Below, piece after piece: positions 1 through 5,544 of a stretch of 8,496 nt of DNA. Location of the stretch: the NCBI GenBank assembly GCA_029062865.1, contig JAIDPG010000254.1, positions 1,662 to 10,157 of the forward strand, given 5' to 3'. The notes beneath the pieces are model-generated. The model was not told the origin of the DNA. It searched no databases and worked only from the letters and a program-made list of their open reading frames with translations. The translations under genes were made by a program, and so were the position numbers. The stretch's first letter is position 1. Each line of letters starts with the position of its first letter. This stretch comes from Oscillospiraceae bacterium (GTDB lineage Bacteria; Bacillota; Clostridia; Oscillospirales; Ruminococcaceae).

Positions 1-176
1 CCGCGTCGCTTCGCTCCGCTTGCCGAGCGACATTTCTACGCTTCGCGTCTTCAATGTCCCTCGCATCGATTTTCGCTTGGTTTCAAACGCTCAAATCGAC
101 CGCGTCGCTTCGCTCCGCTTGCCGAGCGACATTTCTACGCTTCGCGTCTTCAATGTCCCTCGCATCGATTTTCGCT
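1..176. repeat. Structured tandem repeat, two 77-base copies at 99-base period
   Basis: Positions 1-77 recur without a mismatch at 100-176, separated by a 22-base spacer (78-99). The left copy begins exactly at the window edge, so the array may continue outside. Each unit can fold into a nested hairpin. Outer arms are CGAGCGACATT (24-34) and AATGTCCCTCG (53-63), which pair with one central mismatch. An inner perfect arm ACGC-TTC-GCGT lies at 38-48. The second copy has the same structure at 123-133, 152-162 and 137-147. The unit is rich in CGCTTCGC. It lies downstream of rpsD, where rpoA would be expected. It has no convincing reading frame on either strand. It resembles a dispersed intergenic repeat or REP-like element. 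That identity is inference; the exact duplication is seen directly. Confidence 0.9.
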
Positions 177-307
177 ATTATCCTTATTAAAGTATTGACG
201 GCTTTCTCCCGCTGTAAACAGCGCGACGGCTTGAATTAAAAATAACTGCACCTAAATATCTGTATGCTGCTCCGAGATCTCCTAAAAACGGAAACCGCTT
301 TAAGCCA
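177..307. other. Gene-free stretch after rpsD
   Basis: Together with the repeat at 1-176 this makes 307 bases without a gene. I see a short perfect hairpin CGCTG-TAAA-CAGCG at 210-223 and a weak terminator-like hairpin at 284-301. I see no ribosome binding site followed by a plausible start on the minus strand. No rpoA N-terminus can be read here in any minus-strand frame. Confidence 0.7.
284..301 (-). terminator. Weak terminator-like hairpin after rpsD
   Basis: Seven bases after the rpsD stop, the minus strand reads AAAGCGG-TTT-CCGTTTTT. A seven-pair stem is possible, but it includes one G·U pair and three A·T pairs that use up part of the T tract. As an intrinsic terminator this is weak. 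It could attenuate rather than end transcription between rpsD and whatever lies to the left. Seen in sequence; function is inference. Confidence 0.3.
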
Positions 308-913
308 TTATTTAGAATACAACTCGATAATCAGATGCTCTGCGATTTCGTAATCGAGATCATCGCGCTGGAACAAGCGTGTTACCTTTGCGGACTGCTT
401 TTCTTTATCGACGTCGAGCCACATGGGAGTGAGTCTGCCGCCCGCTACCTCTGCGATCTGCTCAAACTTCTTGCTCTTCTTGCTCTTCTCGCGAAGAGAA
501 ATTGTGTCGCCAACCTTCACTCTGTAAGAGGGAATATCAACTCTCTTGCCGTTCACACAGAAATGACCGTGAGATACCAGCTGACGAGCCTCGCGGCGCG
601 TAATTGCCAAACCCATTCTGAAAACGATGTTGTCAAGTCTGCTTTCAAGCAGTCTGATGAGGTTTTCGCCGGCGATGCCCTCTTCCTTGGTTGCCAGCTC
701 GTAGTAGTGATAGAACTGCTTTTCGAGAACGCCGTAGATAAACTTCAGCTTCTGCTTTTCCTTAAGCTGGAGACCGTACTCGGAAACCTTCTTGCGGCGG
801 TTTGCGTCCGCGTGCTTTCTCTTGGTTGCCTTCTTCTCCGAATAGCCCAGAACCGCGGGGCTGATGTCAAGCGTTCTGCACTTGTTAGCTATGGGGTCAC
901 GATTTACTGCCAT
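308..913 (-). CDS. rpsD: 30S ribosomal protein uS4
   Basis: Primary 16S rRNA-binding protein that starts assembly of the 5' domain of the 30S subunit. In E. coli it also represses the alpha operon. The product is 201 aa, normal for uS4. The N-terminal part begins MAVNRDPIANKCRTLD, the S4 RNA-binding domain spans about residues 91-145, and the C-terminus is IELYSK as usual. Only one cysteine (C12) lies in the N-terminal region, so this is the zinc-free form and not the four-cysteine form. The ATG at 913 follows GGAGG with a 10-base spacer. The gene comes after rpsK with a 250-base gap, unusually long for this operon. In Bacillus rpsD is unlinked, while here it is in the cluster, as in many Clostridia and in Proteobacteria. 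Any autoregulation through the preceding gap is inference. Confidence 0.97.
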   Translation of the reverse strand: MAVNRDPIANKCRTLDISPAVLGYSEKKATKRKHADANRRKKVSEYGLQLKEKQKLKFIYGVLEKQFYHYYELATKEEGIAGENLIRLLESRLDNIVFRMGLAITRREARQLVSHGHFCVNGKRVDIPSYRVKVGDTISLREKSKKSKKFEQIAEVAGGRLTPMWLDVDKEKQSAKVTRLFQRDDLDYEIAEHLIIELYSK

Positions 914-969
914 AAAATAAAATCCTCCGTTATTTCAATACATATCGGCGTTTCGATGATTTAAAAGTC

Positions 970-1052
970 GCGAAAAAACGTTCGCTTCGCTCAGCTCACT
1001 AGCAACTGAATAAGCCTCCGCTTCGCTGCGGCTTATTCAGTTCTTTTTTCGC
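970..1052. repeat. Inverted-repeat element with A6/T6 ends
   Basis: A perfect 13-bp stem pairs AACTGAATAAGCC (1004-1016) with GGCTTATTCAGTT (1030-1042) around a 13-base loop. A second, outer pair GCGAAAAAA (970-978) and TTTTTTCGC (1044-1052) encloses it. There are 25 extra bases on the left arm and one on the right. Read on the plus strand, the stem is followed almost at once by T6, so it looks like an intrinsic terminator for antisense (plus) transcription. Read on the minus strand, the T6 comes about 25 bases after the stem. The nine-mer CGCTTCGCT occurs twice inside it (983-991, 1019-1027) and also in the 99-base repeat at the left edge. It may be a small miniature element or a two-way structure; function unknown. 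Confidence 0.75.
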
Positions 1053-1126
1053 TCCCACTGAACAGGGAAAGCTTGCTGAATTTCGCTAACTTCCATATTT
1101 GCTTAGCCGACGCAAAGCAAACGTAA

Positions 1127-1161
1127 GCTTTGCTCTTCTTGTCTCTTGCTTCTTGCCTCTA
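1127..1161. repeat. Heptad repeat block in rpsK-rpsD gap
   Basis: Five consecutive 7-base units on the plus strand: gctttgc, tcttctt, gtctctt, gcttctt, gcctcta. The block ends two bases from the rpsK stop codon. The 13-mer CTCTTGCTTCTTG (1143-1155) has its exact reverse complement at 4113-4125, in the secY-adk gap, so the two blocks belong to one sequence family. Confidence 0.7.
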
Positions 1162-1163
1162 AC

Positions 1164-1559
1164 TCAGACACGACGTCTCTTGGGGGGTCTGCATCCGTTG
1201 TGGGGGATCGGGGTAACGTCCTTGATCATCTTTACCTCAAGACCCGCCGTCTGGAGCGCTCTGATAGCCGCCTCGCGTCCTTGTCCCGGACCCTTGACGT
1301 AAACCTCAACGGTCTTCAAGCCGTGCTCCATTGCCGCCTTTGCCGCAACCTCAGCCGCCGTCTGCGCAGCGAACGGAGTGGACTTTCTTGAGCCTCTGAA
1401 GCCGAGACCGCCTGCGCTCGCCCACGAAATGGCGTTGCCCTGAAGGTCGGTGATGGTGACGATCGTGTTGTTGAACGAGGACTGGATATGCGCCGCGCCG
1501 TTTTCGATGTTCTTGCGCTCACGACGTCTGCGGATAACTGTTTTCTTAGCCTGTGCCAT
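1164..1559 (-). CDS. rpsK: 30S ribosomal protein uS11
   Basis: Component of the 30S platform, near the mRNA exit site and the partner of bS18/bS21. The product is 131 aa. The N-terminus is basic (MAQAKKTVIRRRRERKN), the core has AHIQSSFNNTIVTITD and the glycine-rich GGLGFRGSRKSTPFAAQ. The C-terminus is the invariant IPHNGCRPPKRRRV, whose Asn-Gly is the site of the isoaspartate known in E. coli S11. The ATG at 1559 is preceded by AGGCGG, a slightly imperfect Shine-Dalgarno. The gap after the rpsM stop is only 16 bases, so co-translation is likely. The stop is TGA, followed at once by the heptad block. Confidence 0.97.
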   Translation of the reverse strand: MAQAKKTVIRRRRERKNIENGAAHIQSSFNNTIVTITDLQGNAISWASAGGLGFRGSRKSTPFAAQTAAEVAAKAAMEHGLKTVEVYVKGPGQGREAAIRALQTAGLEVKMIKDVTPIPHNGCRPPKRRRV

Positions 1560-1575
1560 TTATTTACCGCCTTTC

Positions 1576-1947
1576 TTACTTCTTCTTGTTTGCAATAGTC
1601 TTCTTAGGACCCTTGCGTGTTCTGGCGTTGGTCTTTGTGCGCTGACCGCGAACGGGAAGCCCCTTGCGGTGACGCTGACCGCGATAGCAGTTGATCTCAA
1701 CCAGACGCTTGATGTTAAGCGCGACCATTCTTCTCAGGTCGCCCTCTACGATGTAGCCATCGTGGTCGATTACTTCACGGATCTTAGCCTCTTCATCATC
1801 GGTGAGATCCTTAACGCGGGTATCGGGATTGACTCCCGCCTTTGCCAGAATATCGTTTGCGGATTTTCTGCCGATGCCGTAAACATAGGTAAGCCCTATC
1901 TCCACGCGCTTTTCCTTAGGCAGATCCACGCCGGCAACTCTTGCCAT
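1576..1947 (-). CDS. rpsM: 30S ribosomal protein uS13
   Basis: Head protein of the 30S subunit that forms the inter-subunit bridge to 50S and contacts the P-site tRNA through its C-terminal tail. The product is 123 aa. It starts MARVAGVDLPKEKRVEIGL and has the helix-hairpin-helix stretch VYGIGRKSANDILAKAGV. The RGQRHRKGLPVRGQRTKTNA segment follows, and the tail is lysine-rich. The frame is open 15 codons upstream, but the ATG at 1947 sits seven bases after AAGGAGG and gives the family N-terminus, so the longer form is rejected. In many bacteria rpsM heads the alpha operon. Here a possible promoter lies in the heptad repeats just upstream (1978-2006). Confidence 0.97.
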   Translation of the reverse strand: MARVAGVDLPKEKRVEIGLTYVYGIGRKSANDILAKAGVNPDTRVKDLTDDEEAKIREVIDHDGYIVEGDLRRMVALNIKRLVEINCYRGQRHRKGLPVRGQRTKTNARTRKGPKKTIANKKK

Positions 1948-1977
1948 AATGTTTCCTCCTTGTTTTAAATCACGGAC

Positions 1978-2006
1978 ATTAACAACTGTCAACTGTCAAC
2001 TGTCAA
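1978..2006 (-). promoter_or_regulatory. Possible sigma-A promoter in front of rpsM
   Basis: On the minus strand an exact TTGACA (2001-2006) is followed by a 17-base spacer and GTTAAT (1978-1983, four of six matches to TATAAT). A transcript would start near 1970, about 24 bases before the rpsM ATG and in front of its AAGGAGG. Another TTGACA (1987-1992) with TTTAAA (1964-1969) has the same spacing but would start inside the ribosome binding site. The hexamers come from the 7-base repeat, so they could be accidental. Confidence 0.3.
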
Positions 2007-2025
2007 ATATCAACTGTCAACCGTC
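1984..2025. repeat. Heptad repeat block in rpmJ-rpsM gap
   Basis: Six consecutive 7-base units on the plus strand: aactgtc three times, then aaatatc, aactgtc, aaccgtc. The block ends one base from the rpmJ stop codon. Read on the minus strand it contains four exact TTGACA hexamers (1987-1992, 1994-1999, 2001-2006, 2015-2020). This is the most regular of the five heptad blocks in the window. Confidence 0.85.
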
Positions 2026-2026
2026 A

Positions 2027-2140
2027 TCAGCCCTGTCTTTGTTTGTGCTTGGGTTCAACACAAATTACCATAACTTTGCCCTTGCGCTTGATGACCTTGC
2101 ACTTGTCGCACATGGGCTTTACCGAAGGTCTGACTTTCAT
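2027..2140 (-). CDS. rpmJ: 50S ribosomal protein bL36, zinc form
   Basis: Smallest protein of the large subunit; it stabilises 23S rRNA near the L7/L12 stalk base. The product is 37 aa, the standard length. It reads MKVRPSVKPMCDKCKVIKRK onward to a C-terminal KHKQRQG. Cysteines 11, 14 and 27 plus histidine 32 form the CxxC-x12-C-x4-H zinc site, so this is the zinc-dependent type. The ATG at 2140 follows AAGGAGG with an eight-base spacer. The gene lies between infA and rpsM, the usual place, 36 bases after infA. Its TGA stop is followed at once by the heptad block. Confidence 0.95.
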   Translation of the reverse strand: MKVRPSVKPMCDKCKVIKRKGKVMVICVEPKHKQRQG

Positions 2141-2176
2141 TTCGTTTGCCTCCTTCTGAAAGTTTTCTATTGCCGA

Positions 2177-2395
2177 TTACTTAGCGCGCCACGTGATTCT
2201 GCCCTTTGTGAGATCGTAAGGCGACATTTCGACCGTCACCTTGTCACCCGGCAGAATGCGAATGTAGTTCATTCGCAGCTTGCCGCTGATGTGCGCCAAG
2301 ATCTGGTGTCCGTTGGATAACTCTACCTTGAACTGTGCGTTCGGAAGCGCTTCCAATATCGTTCCTTCTACTTCCAATACATCTTCTTTAGACAA
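2177..2395 (-). CDS. infA: Translation initiation factor IF-1
   Basis: Binds the 30S A site during initiation and works with IF-2 and IF-3. I take the start as the TTG at 2395, giving 72 aa, the standard length. The product begins MSKEDVLEVEGTILEALPNA, continues through the OB-fold landmarks FKVELSNGH, ILAHISGKLRMNYIRILPGD and VTVEMSPYDLTKGRI, and ends RAK. A GTG at 2404 is in frame but lies only one base after AGGAG, too close, whereas the TTG is ten bases away. The start is one base past the stop of the KOW gene, so its ribosome binding site is inside that gene and translation is probably coupled. Confidence 0.93.
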   Translation of the reverse strand: MSKEDVLEVEGTILEALPNAQFKVELSNGHQILAHISGKLRMNYIRILPGDKVTVEMSPYDLTKGRITWRAK

Positions 2396-2396
2396 G

Positions 2397-2660
2397 CTAT
2401 TCACTCTCCTGTAACGTGCTTTGCGGCTTTGCCAAGCTTTTCAGCGTCTGCCGCAGCTTCTTGTCCGTAAGCCCCTCCGGGTCTATCGAATACGAGGTGC
2501 CGCGGATATGCCATTTGTTCTTTTTTTTCGGGGAAGCGAGCTTGCGCTCTTTTCCGTCGGCAACGAGAATTCTGTCGCCCTCAGCCCCCACGACGAGCAT
2601 CAGCCTGCCCTTGTCGTGCCCCGCGAGGCTTAATATCACACCGCCTGTTTTGATCTCCAT
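2397..2660 (-). CDS. KOW-motif RNA-binding protein (L14e-like)
   Basis: Small basic protein of 87 aa starting MEIKTGGVILSLAGHDKG. The first ~35 residues form a KOW motif: G-x-V near the start, GHDKGR at 14-19, then VVGAEGDRILVADGKERKL. A lysine patch SPKKKNKWHI follows, then a C-terminal helix (KKLRQTLKSLAK). Firmicutes commonly carry such a protein between map and infA, as with B. subtilis ybzG. It resembles eukaryotic/archaeal L14e in its KOW part. The precise job is not established; an RNA or ribosome role is inferred from the fold and neighbours. The ATG at 2660 follows GGAG by six bases, and the frame is also open further upstream without a better start. An A8 run (2521-2528 on the plus strand as T8) encodes the lysine patch. 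Confidence 0.85.
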   Translation of the reverse strand: MEIKTGGVILSLAGHDKGRLMLVVGAEGDRILVADGKERKLASPKKKNKWHIRGTSYSIDPEGLTDKKLRQTLKSLAKPQSTLQESE

Positions 2661-2671
2661 ATCAGTCTCCG

Positions 2672-3427
2672 TTAATGGCTCTCCAGCGTCAAAATGATCG
2701 GCTCGCCATTTGTAATGGCTATCGTGTGCTCGAAATGGCACGAAAGACTTCCGTCCGTCGTTACCACCGTCCACTTGTCGTTCATTATTCTGACCTTTTG
2801 CGAGTGTGAGTTTACCATAGGCTCTACTGCGATCGTCATTCCGGACATCAGCCGCGGTCCGTGACCCGCCTTGCCCTCGTTCGGGACCTCGGGATCCTCG
2901 TGCATATCGCGACCTATTCCGTGACCGATGAACTTCTCAGCGGGAAAATATCCTCCGCTCCTGACGTGAGATTCTATCGCATGGGATATATCGCCGACGC
3001 GGTTGCCCGCTACCGCCTTTTCAATGCCCTTGAAAAGCGCCTCTTTTGTGTACTGCATAATGCGCTTCGCTTCCTCGGACACCTCACCGACGGCGAATGT
3101 CGCGGTGTTGTCGCCGTTAAAGCCGTTAAGCTCCGCTACGATGTCGCAGGAGAGAATATCGCCCTCTTTGAGAATTTTCTTCTTCGAGGGAATTCCGTGG
3201 ATAAGCTCCTCGTTTATCGAAAAGCAGTTATGCCCCGGAAAGCCGCCGTAGCCCTTGCACGGAGAGTGCCCGCCCTTAGAGCGGATATACTCGTCAACGA
3301 TCTTGTCGAGCTCCCACGTCGAAATGCCCGGAACGGCGTGCTTGCCCGCTAATGCTAACGCCTGCGCCGCAAGCTCTCCCGCCTTCATCATAGCCTTAAG
3401 CTCTGTTGGATTTTTGATTTGTATCAT
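2672..3427 (-). CDS. map: Methionine aminopeptidase, type I
   Basis: Removes the initiator methionine from nascent proteins in the cytosol, acting as a divalent-metal hydrolase with the pita-bread fold. The product is 251 aa, typical of type Ia enzymes without an N-terminal extension. All metal ligands are in place: D95 and D106 (eleven apart, in CDIVAELNGFNGD), H169 (IGHGIGRDMHE), E202 (VEPM) and E233 (FEHTIAI). H77 in ELIHGIP matches the substrate-binding histidine. The ATG at 3427 has only a weak Shine-Dalgarno (AAAGAG) about ten bases upstream. The gap after the adk stop is 31 bases. The adk-map pair downstream of secY is the classic Gram-positive arrangement. Confidence 0.97.
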   Translation of the reverse strand: MIQIKNPTELKAMMKAGELAAQALALAGKHAVPGISTWELDKIVDEYIRSKGGHSPCKGYGGFPGHNCFSINEELIHGIPSKKKILKEGDILSCDIVAELNGFNGDNTATFAVGEVSEEAKRIMQYTKEALFKGIEKAVAGNRVGDISHAIESHVRSGGYFPAEKFIGHGIGRDMHEDPEVPNEGKAGHGPRLMSGMTIAVEPMVNSHSQKVRIMNDKWTVVTTDGSLSCHFEHTIAITNGEPIILTLESH

Positions 3428-3458
3428 ATGAGATACACTCTTTCTGTTTTTTGGCTGC

Positions 3459-4091
3459 TTAGCCCTTTATCGCCGCGAGAACAGCCTTCGAGGTCTCCTC
3501 AATGCCGTTTGTGCCGGGCACGGAAACAAGCTTGCCCTTGGACTGATAGAAGTCCTTAAGCGGAGCGGTTTTCTCGTGGTAGGTCTTAAGGCGCGCGATA
3601 ACGGTTTCGGGCTTGTCGTCAACGCGCTGTACGACGTTTCCGCCGCACGCGTCGCAAATGCCTTCTACCTTAGTCGGCTTGTGCTCGATGTGGTAGGAGT
3701 TGCCGCACTTCTCGCAGACGCGTCTGCCGCTCATACGCGCGGTGATGTTCTCGTCGGGAACGTCGATCTCGACAACCTTGTCGATCTGCACGCCCATTTT
3801 CTCCAGAGCCTCAGCCTGGGGAACGGTGCGGGGGAAACCGTCGAGGATAAAGCCGTTCTTGGCGTCGTCCTGCGCGATTCTGTCCTTGAGAACGCCGATC
3901 ACGACCTCATCGGGAACGAGATCGCCCGCGTCCATATACTTCTTTGCCGCAAGTCCCGCGTCGGTGCCGTTCTTAACAGCCTCGCGAAGCATATTGCCCG
4001 TAGAGATAGCGGGAATGTTCAGCTCCTTGCAGACAACCTCTGCCTGAGTGCCCTTGCCCGCGCCGGGGGCTCCTAAAAATATCATATTCAT
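3459..4091 (-). CDS. adk: Adenylate kinase
   Basis: Catalyses AMP + ATP to 2 ADP in the cytosol. The product is 210 aa starting MNMIFLGAPGAGKGT. The P-loop GAPGAGKGT is at 7-15, the AMP-binding region ISTGNMLRE near 29-37, and DGFPRT at 84-89. The long LID carries a zinc site with cysteines 126, 129, 146 and 149 (CEKC and CDAC), normal in Gram-positive long-form enzymes. An in-frame start further upstream (4163) would add 24 residues coded by the intergenic heptad repeat. The ATG at 4091 is preferred because it gives the family N-terminus and sits nine bases after GAGAGG. An mRNA hairpin (4113-4157) stands just before this ribosome binding site. Confidence 0.97.
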   Translation of the reverse strand: MNMIFLGAPGAGKGTQAEVVCKELNIPAISTGNMLREAVKNGTDAGLAAKKYMDAGDLVPDEVVIGVLKDRIAQDDAKNGFILDGFPRTVPQAEALEKMGVQIDKVVEIDVPDENITARMSGRRVCEKCGNSYHIEHKPTKVEGICDACGGNVVQRVDDKPETVIARLKTYHEKTAPLKDFYQSKGKLVSVPGTNGIEETSKAVLAAIKG

Positions 4092-4112
4092 AGTGTTAAT
4101 CCTCTCATCATA

Positions 4113-4161
4113 CAAGAAGCAAGAGCGTAACTTGCCCGTATTGTATCTTGCCTCTTGACGC
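4113..4161. repeat. Heptad repeat block and hairpin in secY-adk gap
   Basis: The plus strand shows 7-base phasing: caagaag, caagagc, gtaactt, gcccgta, ttgtatc, ttgcctc, ttgacgc. The arms CAAGAAGCAAGA (4113-4124) and TCTTGCCTCTTG (4146-4157) form a 12-pair hairpin in the minus-strand mRNA with a single G·U pair and a 21-base loop. The hairpin stands between the secY stop (4174-4176) and the adk ribosome binding site. No T tract follows on either strand, so it is not an obvious intrinsic terminator. It could affect mRNA processing or adk translation; this is inference. Confidence 0.75.
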
Positions 4162-4173
4162 AACCTCTAATAC

Positions 4174-5544
4174 TCAGTCTAAGAACCCCGGATGATGTCT
4201 CATCATAATCTGGCTCTCAAGCGATCTTACCGTGTCAAGCGCGACGCCGACGATGATCAGCATTGACGTACCGCCGAGCGATACCTGCGAGAAGTTCGGA
4301 TTGATCCACGAGAGAATGATCGGGAATATCGCGATAACTCCAAGGAAAACAGCGCCGAAAAGCGTTATCTTGTTCAAGGAGTTGTAGATGAAATCCGAGG
4401 TCGGCTTGCCGGGACGATAGCCCGGGATAGCGCCGTTGTTCTTCTTCAGGTTGTTCGCTATTTCCACGGGATTGTAGGTTATCGCCACATAGAAGTAGTT
4501 GAAGCCCAAAATCAGCAGGAAATAGAGCACCGCGTACGCCGGAGACGTGTGCGAGAAGAACCGCACGAAGCCCTCCCAGAAGTCGTGACCGCTCGTGCCG
4601 TCGCCCTTGATGCCGAAGAAGTAGCAGATAGTCGACGGAAGGCTCATAATCGACATCGCGAAGATGATCGGCATAACGCCGCTCATCGCAACCTTGATCG
4701 GAATATGCGTGCTTTGTCCGCCGTACATTTTTCTCCCGACAACGCGCTTTGCGTACTGCACGGGAATTCGCCTTTCGGCGTTCGTCATAAATATAACGAA
4801 CCAGATCATCGCGATAAAGATGATGACCGTCACGGCAACGAACGCGACGTTCTTGCCGAGGTTTTCCTTATCCGCGCTTACAATTCCGATAAACGAGCTT
4901 ATCGTCTGCGGAAGTCTCGCCACGATACCCGCGAAGAGTATCATCGAAATACCGTTGCCGATGCCGTGCTCGTTAATTCTGTCGCCGAGCCAGATGATTA
5001 CCGACGCGCCCGCGACGAAGCAGGCTACAATCGTTATCGCCGACAGGATAATCGAGAACATATCACTCGTTCTGTCGTAAACGTCGCCGTATCTCAAAAT
5101 CGCCACGTGGATTCCGTTGTCGTCCGTTGTGCCGTTTCTCAGCGTGAAGTAGAACGCCACGGCCTGCAGCACCGCAATGCCCAGCGATGTGAACTTCGTT
5201 ATCTTGTTCAGCTTCTTCTGACCGGTTTCGCCCTCTTTGGAGAGCCTTTCAAGCGGCGGTATCGCTACCGTTAAAAGCTGAATGATGATCGACGCGTTGA
5301 TATACGGCGTGATCGACATCGCAAGCAGCGTGCCCTGTCCGAGCGCGCCGCCCGTCATAACGTCAAGGTAATTCAACAGCGAAGCGCCCGAGATCATATT
5401 CGTAATCGCGCTGTTGTTCAAAAACGGAACGAAAATGCACGAGCCCAGACGGAACAGAACAAGTATCATCAGTGTATACAGGATCTTTTTGCGAAGCTGG
5501 GTGTCTACCCAAGCGTTGCGAAAGACTTGCAACATTCCGTTCAT
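4174..5544 (-). CDS. secY: Protein translocase subunit SecY
   Basis: Membrane channel of the Sec translocon, working with SecE, SecG and SecA. The product is 456 aa, a little longer than the common ~430. Ten membrane segments can be read, at about residues 20-39, 70-93, 118-136, 162-185, 196-214, 236-254, 284-308, 337-356, 392-412 and 424-440. The plug region is YLDVMTGGALGQGT (59-72). LGDRINEHGIGNGIS (186-200) is a SecY signature, and R377 in GYRPGKPT is the conserved SecA-contact arginine of the fifth cytosolic loop. Extra length lies in the outside loops near 137-160 and 310-332. The ATG overlaps the rplO TGA as ATGA, with GAGG seven bases upstream inside rplO, so translation is coupled. 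Confidence 0.98.
   Translation of the reverse strand: MNGMLQVFRNAWVDTQLRKKILYTLMILVLFRLGSCIFVPFLNNSAITNMISGASLLNYLDVMTGGALGQGTLLAMSITPYINASIIIQLLTVAIPPLERLSKEGETGQKKLNKITKFTSLGIAVLQAVAFYFTLRNGTTDDNGIHVAILRYGDVYDRTSDMFSIILSAITIVACFVAGASVIIWLGDRINEHGIGNGISMILFAGIVARLPQTISSFIGIVSADKENLGKNVAFVAVTVIIFIAMIWFVIFMTNAERRIPVQYAKRVVGRKMYGGQSTHIPIKVAMSGVMPIIFAMSIMSLPSTICYFFGIKGDGTSGHDFWEGFVRFFSHTSPAYAVLYFLLILGFNYFYVAITYNPVEIANNLKKNNGAIPGYRPGKPTSDFIYNSLNKITLFGAVFLGVIAIFPIILSWINPNFSQVSLGGTSMLIIVGVALDTVRSLESQIMMRHHPGFLD

Larger units (their letters stand above)
914..1163. other. 250-base rpsK-rpsD intergenic region with several inverted repeats
   Basis: This is the longest internal gap in the window. From the rpsK end it holds a 7-base-period block (1127-1161), a perfect 7-bp stem GCAAAGC/GCTTTGC (1112-1118 with 1127-1133), a short TCCC/GGGA stem (1053-1068), a large inverted-repeat element (970-1052), and the rpsD ribosome binding site. 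No convincing small gene was found on either strand. An rpsD leader that responds to uS4 is possible but not shown. Confidence 0.6.

Noticed and set aside
1..176. The two 77-base repeats as a CRISPR array
   Set aside because: Only two copies are seen, the repeat (77) is far longer and the spacer (22) shorter than usual, and no cas gene is nearby.
54..239. Small plus-strand frame across the left-edge repeat
   Set aside because: It simply translates the repeat, with the same MSLASIFA segment appearing twice, and has no convincing ribosome binding site.
335..964. Long plus-strand open frame opposite rpsD, and similar ones at 4549-5274, 6794-7564, 2861-3352 and 3576-4076
   Set aside because: They lie antisense to strongly conserved ribosomal, secY, map and adk genes, show no family features, and are explained by codon bias of the opposite strand.
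1948..1992. Longer uS13 start upstream of 1947
   Set aside because: It would read through the AAGGAGG site and adds residues foreign to the family.
1984..2025. Heptad block as a CRISPR or coding repeat
   Set aside because: Units are contiguous with no spacers, and a 7-base period shifts reading frame each unit with no ribosome binding site.
2661..2774. Longer start of the KOW protein overlapping map
   Set aside because: It would overlap the map gene heavily; the ATG at 2660 with GGAG gives the expected KOW N-terminus.
3063..3071. CGCTTCGCT word inside map as another repeat copy
   Set aside because: It is in conserved coding sequence, with no further similarity to the repeat around it; chance is enough.
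4092..4163. 24-residue N-terminal extension of adenylate kinase
   Set aside because: The extension is coded by the heptad repeat and hairpin; the ATG at 4091 has a ribosome binding site and gives the family N-terminus.
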